Of a stretch of 10,950 nucleotides of DNA, positions 6,703 through 10,950 are shown one piece after another. Position 1 is the first letter of the stretch; each line of letters opens with the position of its first letter. Source of the stretch: Paludibacteraceae bacterium (GTDB lineage: Bacteria > Bacteroidota > Bacteroidia > Bacteroidales > Paludibacteraceae). The DNA is taken from positions 1 to 10,950 of the forward strand of contig JAGCIZ010000171.1 of the NCBI GenBank assembly GCA_017648235.1, given 5' to 3'. Under the pieces are notes generated by a model, which was not told the origin of the DNA, made no database searches, and worked only from the letters and a program-made list of their open reading frames with translations. A program made the position numbers and the translations under genes.

Positions 6703-7593
6703 TTAGTTTTTGTGCTCTAATTGATAGCCGAAACTACGAAGTTTTTGTTCTCTATTTCTCCAATCTTTTTCTACTTTTACAAATAGTTGAAGGAAAATTT
6801 TCTTATTGAAAAATATTTCAATGTCTTTGCGAGCCTCTGTTCCAACTTTTCTTAATGATTTTCCACCTTTGCCAATAAGAATGCCTTTTTGGGAATCTCT
6901 TTCACAGAAAATAACAGCGCTAATTCGGATAATTTCATCTTCTTCTTTGAATTCTTCAACGGCAACTTCAACGGAGTATGGAACCTCTTTGTCGTAATTC
7001 AAAAGAATTTTTTCACGAATGATTTCTGTTACAAAAAAGCGTTCTGGACGATCGGTCAAGGAGTCCTTGTCGAAGAATGGAGGAGAATAGGGAAGTAGTT
7101 CTTTTATTCGTTTTAGCAAAGCTTCAATGTTGAATTTCTCAATAGCTGAGATAGGAAGAATCTCTGCTTTTGGCAAGCGTTTTTTCCAGAAATCTACCAA
7201 TTCAATGAGTTTTGCTTCATCAATTAAATCAATTTTATTGATTATAAGAATTGTTGCTACATCAGTTTGAGAAACCTTGTCAAGAAAATCTTTATTCTTT
7301 TCGCTTGAGTCGAAAACATCTGTTACATAAAGCAGAACATCGGCATCATTAAGTGCAGAATTAGAAAAACCACGCATAGATTCTTGCAATTTGTAGTTTG
7401 GCTTTAGAACTCCTGGAGTATCTGAATAGACAATTTGAAAATCAGCTCCATTTACGATTCCCAAAATCCGATGACGAGTTGTTTGTGCTTTGGAGGTGAT
7501 GATAGAAATTTGTTCCCCGACTAACGCGTTCATCAAAGTTGATTTTCCTACGTTCGGGTTACCTACAATATTTACAAAACCTGCTTTATGCAT
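6703..7593 (-). CDS. era: GTPase Era
   Basis: A 296-residue GTPase that binds the 3' end of 16S rRNA and assists 30S subunit maturation; the length is typical of Era. GTPase motifs in order are G1 GNPNVGKS (11-18), G2 with TTR (38-40), G3 DTPG (58-61), G4 NKID (119-122) and G5 SA (149-150). The C-terminal KH RNA-binding domain has IGKGGKSLRKVG with GKGG at 241-244. The PERFFVTEIIREKIL segment between the two domains is characteristic of Era and separates it from Der. It is the last gene of the leftward run, 12 bp after dapB, and its stop nearly touches the stop of the convergent tamL. No promoter of its own is visible just upstream, so it is probably transcribed with dapB. Confidence 0.97.
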   Translation of the reverse strand: MHKAGFVNIVGNPNVGKSTLMNALVGEQISIITSKAQTTRHRILGIVNGADFQIVYSDTPGVLKPNYKLQESMRGFSNSALNDADVLLYVTDVFDSSEKNKDFLDKVSQTDVATILIINKIDLIDEAKLIELVDFWKKRLPKAEILPISAIEKFNIEALLKRIKELLPYSPPFFDKDSLTDRPERFFVTEIIREKILLNYDKEVPYSVEVAVEEFKEEDEIIRISAVIFCERDSQKGILIGKGGKSLRKVGTEARKDIEIFFNKKIFLQLFVKVEKDWRNREQKLRSFGYQLEHKN

Positions 7594-7605
7594 AAGACCT
7601 TTTTC

Positions 7606-8322
7606 TTAAAATTTAAGCATATCGTTCATTCCTAAAAAGCCTTTTTTGCCACATGTGAATTCAGCAGCAAGCACAGCTCCAAGTGCAAATCCTTCGCGGT
7701 TGTAGGCATGATGAGTGATTTCTATAAAATCGGCTTCACTTTGGTATTTTATAGTATGAATTCCAGCAACTTCACCTTCTCTAATAGCTTCTATCGAAAG
7801 TTGATTTTCTACGTTGCTTTCTCCCAAAATCCATTCCGATTTGCGTTCGATGTTTTCTAAAATACCTTCAGCCAAGGTTACTGCAGTTCCGCTTGGAGCA
7901 TCAAGTTTGTGAATGTGATGAGTTTCTGTCATTTTTGCATCATAAGCAGGGAAGTTGTTCATGATTTTTGCCAAATGCTTGTTCAACTCAAAAAAGATAT
8001 TTACACCAAGACTGAAGTTTGATGCCCAAAAAAGTGTGTAATTGTTTTTTTCAATTTCTGCTTTTATTTCAGGCATTTGGGCGTTCCAACCAGTAGTTCC
8101 AGAAACTACTGCAACACCTGCTTTCCATGCTTTTCGATAGTTGGCAATGGCTACGCTTGGAGCGGTGAACTCAATGGCAACATCGGCAGAAGCAAATGCT
8201 TCGGATTCAAAGTCGTTTTGATTGTCAATGTCTATTTTACAAACAATTTCGTGTCCGCGTTCAAGGGCAATCCTTTCGATTATTTTGCCCATTTTTCCGT
8301 ATCCTATAAGTGCTATTTTCAT
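7606..8322 (-). CDS. dapB: 4-hydroxy-tetrahydrodipicolinate reductase
   Basis: A 238-residue NAD(P)H-dependent enzyme of the diaminopimelate/lysine pathway, supplying meso-DAP for peptidoglycan and lysine for protein. The N-terminal dinucleotide-binding motif is GYGKMG at residues 7-12. VVSGTTGW (72-79) and WASNFSLGVN (99-108) are family motifs. The catalytic segment is THHIHKLDAPSGTA with H135 and K139, equivalent by alignment of the motif to H159 and K163 of the E. coli enzyme. At 238 residues it is shorter than the 273-residue E. coli protein. All motifs are present and I see no frameshift, so I take the short form as normal for this group. It lies 16 bp after aroB and 12 bp before era. 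Confidence 0.96.
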   Translation of the reverse strand: MKIALIGYGKMGKIIERIALERGHEIVCKIDIDNQNDFESEAFASADVAIEFTAPSVAIANYRKAWKAGVAVVSGTTGWNAQMPEIKAEIEKNNYTLFWASNFSLGVNIFFELNKHLAKIMNNFPAYDAKMTETHHIHKLDAPSGTAVTLAEGILENIERKSEWILGESNVENQLSIEAIREGEVAGIHTIKYQSEADFIEITHHAYNREGFALGAVLAAEFTCGKKGFLGMNDMLKF

Positions 8323-8338
8323 GCTATTTTTAAATATT

Positions 8339-9388
8339 TTAAGGTGCTACTTCGCGATAGAAATCAAGAACTTCAAAAATTTCATCTTTGGTAGCTGTTT
8401 GGTTTATTTTTATTTCTCCAATATTTGAAAGTAATGTAAAATTGATTTGTGAAGATTCGTTTTTTTTGTCGTGCGTCATCAGTTCAAAAATTCTTTCGTA
8501 ATCCTTGCAATTTATGGTGTAAAACCCGTAGAAATCTTTCAGTATTTGTCTGTAAACAAGCAATATTTCTTTTGGAAATGCTAGTCGTGTGTGTGAAAGA
8601 TAGAGTTCGCACAACATTCCCCAAGCAACTGCAAATCCATGGAGAGCAGGTTTTCCCTGCTCATACGAAAGACTCTCTAACGCATGACCAAACGTATGCC
8701 CGAAATTAAGTGCTTTACGTAAATTTTCTTCTTTGGGGTCTTTGGCAACAATATTTTCTTTAACTTGCAGAGAATCTTTCAAAAGAGGTTCTAATGCTAC
8801 AAGATTAAAACTATCTAAGTCAAAACTGATAATGTTTTTCCAGTTTTCTTCGTTCGAAATCAAAGCATGCTTGATCATTTCTGCATAACCAGATAGTAGA
8901 TTGTTTTTATCTAACGTTTCGAAAAAGTCTACATTTATCAGCACAAATTCGGCAGGATTTATAACACCAATCTCGTTTTTTAATCCACAAAAGTTAATGC
9001 CCGTTTTACCTCCTGTTGCTGCATCTACTACTGAAAGAAGTGTAGTTGGAATGTTGATGTAACGAATGCCACGTTTGAAAGTTGATGCCGCAAAACCACC
9101 TAAATCGGTAATCATTCCGCCACCAATATTTATAAGTAAACTTTTGCGAGATGCATTGTTTTTACTCAAGTATTCCCACACAAGAGCAAGTGAGTTAAGA
9201 TTTTTATTGTCGTCGCCGGAAGGAATAGTAATAATGTCGGCACAAAAACTTTCAACAATGCTTTTTATCTTTGGTAAGCAATATTGCTGTGTATTGTTGT
9301 CGGTTAGTATGAAAACTTTGTCGGCTGCAATTTTATCAATGCAGCTTTTCAAATCAAATTCTATGTCTTTTGAAAAAATAGTTTTCAT
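8339..9388 (-). CDS. aroB: 3-dehydroquinate synthase
   Basis: A 349-residue NAD- and metal-dependent cytosolic enzyme for the second step of the shikimate pathway, converting DAHP to 3-dehydroquinate. Key motifs are GGGMITDLGGF (89-99, with D95) and FKRGI (104-108), which bind NAD and substrate. They are followed by PTTLLSVVDAATGGKTGIN (114-132) with D122 and K128. The zinc ligands expected from the family are E170 in GYAEMIKHALI, H231 in FGHTFGHALE and H250 in LHGFAVAWG. Length is normal for bacterial AroB. Secondary-metabolite relatives (2-deoxy-scyllo-inosose or EVS synthases) are unlikely given the complete set of DHQS motifs and the housekeeping context. The ATG is 3 bp after the stop of the DUF3575 gene, pointing to coupled translation. 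Confidence 0.96.
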   Translation of the reverse strand: MKTIFSKDIEFDLKSCIDKIAADKVFILTDNNTQQYCLPKIKSIVESFCADIITIPSGDDNKNLNSLALVWEYLSKNNASRKSLLINIGGGMITDLGGFAASTFKRGIRYINIPTTLLSVVDAATGGKTGINFCGLKNEIGVINPAEFVLINVDFFETLDKNNLLSGYAEMIKHALISNEENWKNIISFDLDSFNLVALEPLLKDSLQVKENIVAKDPKEENLRKALNFGHTFGHALESLSYEQGKPALHGFAVAWGMLCELYLSHTRLAFPKEILLVYRQILKDFYGFYTINCKDYERIFELMTHDKKNESSQINFTLLSNIGEIKINQTATKDEIFEVLDFYREVAP

Positions 9389-9391
9389 TTG

Positions 9392-9988
9392 TTAAAGTCT
9401 ATAACCAATCATTAACCCCGCCTTAAAAGGCAACCATTCAGCACTGACGTTGTATTCTCCCGGATATGTCCCAATATCATAACGCTTAAAATTTCCTTTA
9501 CCATCAGGCTCGTAACCTTCGTAAACACTACGAATCCAACCTCCACCAGCAAAAAGGTCAAAAGTCCACTTTTTTACTTGCCATTGATAGCCAATTACGG
9601 CTCCAAGGAAAAGTGCGGTTCCATGCTGAAATTTATCCGTTCCCCAATAATTGTATTTTTGCATTTTGAAAATGCCATATCCAATAGTTGGTCCGCAATA
9701 AAATCCCTTGAAACTCTCCTTTGGAAACCAATGTGCTTCGGCAAATCCCAATCCAAGAAGAAGTGGCATATTTTTTATTTTCTTTCCCAATGTAAGTGAT
9801 TGGTAAAAAGATGCCACACCTTCTAGTTGTACGGTAAAATTTCTGTGAACAGCTATTTCTACAGCAGGATTCAGAACCCCTCCACATGCATATACAGCAT
9901 TTAGTTTTATTGCGGTTTCTGCTTTTGTAGATGTTGCAAATATGCTTAAAACTAATACTATAAAAAATATGTGAAGTGTGTGTCTCAT
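9392..9988 (-). CDS. DUF3575 family predicted outer-membrane beta-barrel protein
   Basis: A 198-residue secreted protein of unknown function. Residues 1-23 form a signal peptide (MRHTLH, then a hydrophobic core, ending TKA before ETAIKLN). There is no lipobox cysteine. The mature part has alternating hydrophobic/aromatic beta strands with Gly and aromatic turns: IKLNAVY, FTVQLEGVASFY, GFYCGPTIGYGIF, ALFLGAVIGYQW, WTFDLFAGGGW, and a final GLMIGYRL. The pattern of a GxYxG-type strand, a GY-Q/W strand and a final aromatic strand fits DUF3575, which is largely confined to Bacteroidota and is predicted to be an 8-stranded-size barrel. It lies 4 bp after ilvE and 3 bp before aroB, so it should be co-transcribed with them, although it has no obvious metabolic link. 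Family assignment is from memory of the pattern; function is not known. Confidence 0.75.
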   Translation of the reverse strand: MRHTLHIFFIVLVLSIFATSTKAETAIKLNAVYACGGVLNPAVEIAVHRNFTVQLEGVASFYQSLTLGKKIKNMPLLLGLGFAEAHWFPKESFKGFYCGPTIGYGIFKMQKYNYWGTDKFQHGTALFLGAVIGYQWQVKKWTFDLFAGGGWIRSVYEGYEPDGKGNFKRYDIGTYPGEYNVSAEWLPFKAGLMIGYRL

Positions 9989-9992
9989 TTAG

Positions 9993-10950
9993 TTATTCTA
10001 CAATTGTAACCCAGCCGTGAGTATCTGGTTCGTCGCCATACTGAATAGCACGCAACTTGTTATATAGTTTTCCGCTAATTGGACCAGGTTTGCCATCTTT
10101 TGCAATGACGTATGATTTGTTGTTTTCCAAATCGTCGATGCGTTCGATAGGGCTAATAACAGCTGCTGTTCCGCATGCTCCAGCTTCTTCAAAGGTTGCT
10201 AATTCCTCTTCCAAAATAGGACGGCGTTCAACTTTCATTCCCATATCTTCAGCCAATTGCATCAAACTGCGATTGGTAATAGAAGGAAGAATTGAAGAAG
10301 ATTTTGGAGTGATGTATGTATTGTCTTTTATACCAAAGAAGTTTGCTGCTCCACACTCATCTATATACTTTTTCTCTTTAGCATCAAGATAAAATTCACA
10401 ACTATAACCTAAATCGTGAGCTAATTTGTTTGCTTTAAGACTTGCAGCGTAATTTCCACCAACCTTATAAGTTCCTGTTCCTAAAGGTGCAGAACGGTCA
10501 TATTGACGAATTATAACATAAGGATTTGTAGAAAATCCACCTTTGAAATAAGGTCCAACAGGTGTTACAAAAATCATGAATAAATATTCGTTTGCAGGAC
10601 GTACACCTACTTGAGCGCCAATACCAATAAGTAAAGGACGAATATAAAGAGAAGCTCCACTTTCGTATGGAGGTATAAAACGTTCGTTGGCTTTAACAAC
10701 CATTTTAACGGCTTCAATGAATTTCTCTGTTGGCAAAAGTGGCATCAAAATACCATCGCAAGTGCTTTGTAAACGTTCTGCGTTTGCTTCTGGACGGAAA
10801 ATACGAATTTTTCCATCTTTTCCACGGAAAGCTTTTAGCCCTTCGAAAGCTTCTTGTCCGTAATGCAAACAAGTAGCTGCCATGTGAATATTTAATGTTT
10901 CTTCTGAAGAAAGTTCCAATTTTCCCCATTCTCCGTTACGATAGTAACAA
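9993..10950 (-). CDS. ilvE: Branched-chain amino acid aminotransferase (5' end beyond window)
   Basis: A class IV, fold-type IV PLP enzyme that makes leucine, isoleucine and valine from their 2-oxo acids with glutamate. The frame is open to the right edge. Upstream of residue MELSSEE (whose first codon, at 10919-10917, is actually TTG coding Leu) it continues as CYYRNGEWGK, a normal BCAT N-terminal strand. The gene is therefore truncated by the window, with probably about 20-25 residues missing, and the TTG is not the start. Family motifs are HYGQEAFEGLKAFRG, FRPEANAERL, GTGTYKVGGNYAAS with the PLP lysine encoded at 10464-10466, DECGAANFF, and AACGTAAVISPIE (approximately) near the C-terminus. 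The sequence belongs to the longer, eukaryote-like BCAT group of about 340-350 residues. It is the first visible gene of the leftward run, 4 bp before the DUF3575 gene. Confidence 0.95.
   Translation of the reverse strand, partial: CYYRNGEWGKLELSSEETLNIHMAATCLHYGQEAFEGLKAFRGKDGKIRIFRPEANAERLQSTCDGILMPLLPTEKFIEAVKMVVKANERFIPPYESGASLYIRPLLIGIGAQVGVRPANEYLFMIFVTPVGPYFKGGFSTNPYVIIRQYDRSAPLGTGTYKVGGNYAASLKANKLAHDLGYSCEFYLDAKEKKYIDECGAANFFGIKDNTYITPKSSSILPSITNRSLMQLAEDMGMKVERRPILEEELATFEEAGACGTAAVISPIERIDDLENNKSYVIAKDGKPGPISGKLYNKLRAIQYGDEPDTHGWVTIVE

Noticed and set aside
6696..6711. CTAA-AAA-TTAG inverted repeat followed by a T-run at the tamL/era junction, as a two-way terminator
   Set aside because: The stem is only four weak pairs with a three-base loop and arises from the two opposing TAA stops; it is too unstable to claim as a terminator.
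7606..8322. Possible truncation of DapB because it is about 35 residues shorter than the E. coli enzyme
   Set aside because: Both nucleotide-binding and catalytic motifs are intact, the ends fit the neighbouring genes closely, and shorter DapB proteins are usual in Bacteroidota.
10057..10392. A 111-codon plus-strand open frame within ilvE
   Set aside because: It is an antisense shadow of well-conserved aminotransferase codons; no promoter or family match is apparent.
1..10950. A hidden defence system, mobile element or other novel multi-gene system
   Set aside because: All sizeable coding regions belong to recognisable housekeeping or envelope families, with uniform base composition and no repeats, integrase, transposase or toxin-antitoxin-like pairs.

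Overview
The window is AT-rich, densely packed chromosomal DNA from a member of the Bacteroidota, most likely the order Bacteroidales. The basis is the TAnnTTTG-type -7 promoter boxes, the absence of obvious Shine-Dalgarno sequences before most starts, a lipoprotein form of TamA (TamL), a DUF3575 outer-membrane protein, and the Bacteroidales-like sequence of the branched-chain aminotransferase. I see no insertion sequence, phage gene, CRISPR array or tRNA.

Left part (1-1361). Two leftward genes lie here: an N-acylglucosamine 2-epimerase (36-1208), and the first 12 codons of a probable glycosyltransferase (1-36) that runs off the left edge. The epimerase stop and the glycosyltransferase start overlap as TAATG. 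A short AT-rich gap of about 150 bp holds back-to-back promoters for the epimerase (leftward) and for the RNase P RNA (rightward).

Rightward rnpB-ygiQ block (1357-3582). The RNase P RNA gene is followed after about 40 bp by a YgiQ-family radical SAM protein. No consensus promoter is visible between them. The ygiQ gene ends 7 bp from the end of a convergent SpoU/TrmH-family rRNA or tRNA 2'-O-methyltransferase gene.

Divergent pair (3590-6699). The methyltransferase (leftward) and tamL (rightward) start from an 86-bp intergenic region carrying two divergent -7 boxes only 12 bp apart. TamL is an OMP85-superfamily outer-membrane lipoprotein. Its gene ends 3 bp from the end of era.

Right part (6703-10950). 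Five leftward genes are separated by 3-16 bp and look like one operon, transcribed in the order ilvE (5' end beyond the window), DUF3575 outer-membrane protein, aroB, dapB, era. It combines branched-chain amino acid transamination, the shikimate pathway, lysine/diaminopimelate synthesis and 30S ribosome assembly with one predicted outer-membrane beta-barrel protein.

Overall this is a conserved housekeeping region. I did not find a convincing previously undescribed system. The points worth a second look are the promoterless rnpB-ygiQ junction, the compact divergent promoter before tamL, the cysteine cluster in YgiQ, the DUF3575 gene inside a biosynthetic operon, and the glycosyltransferase start at the left edge.
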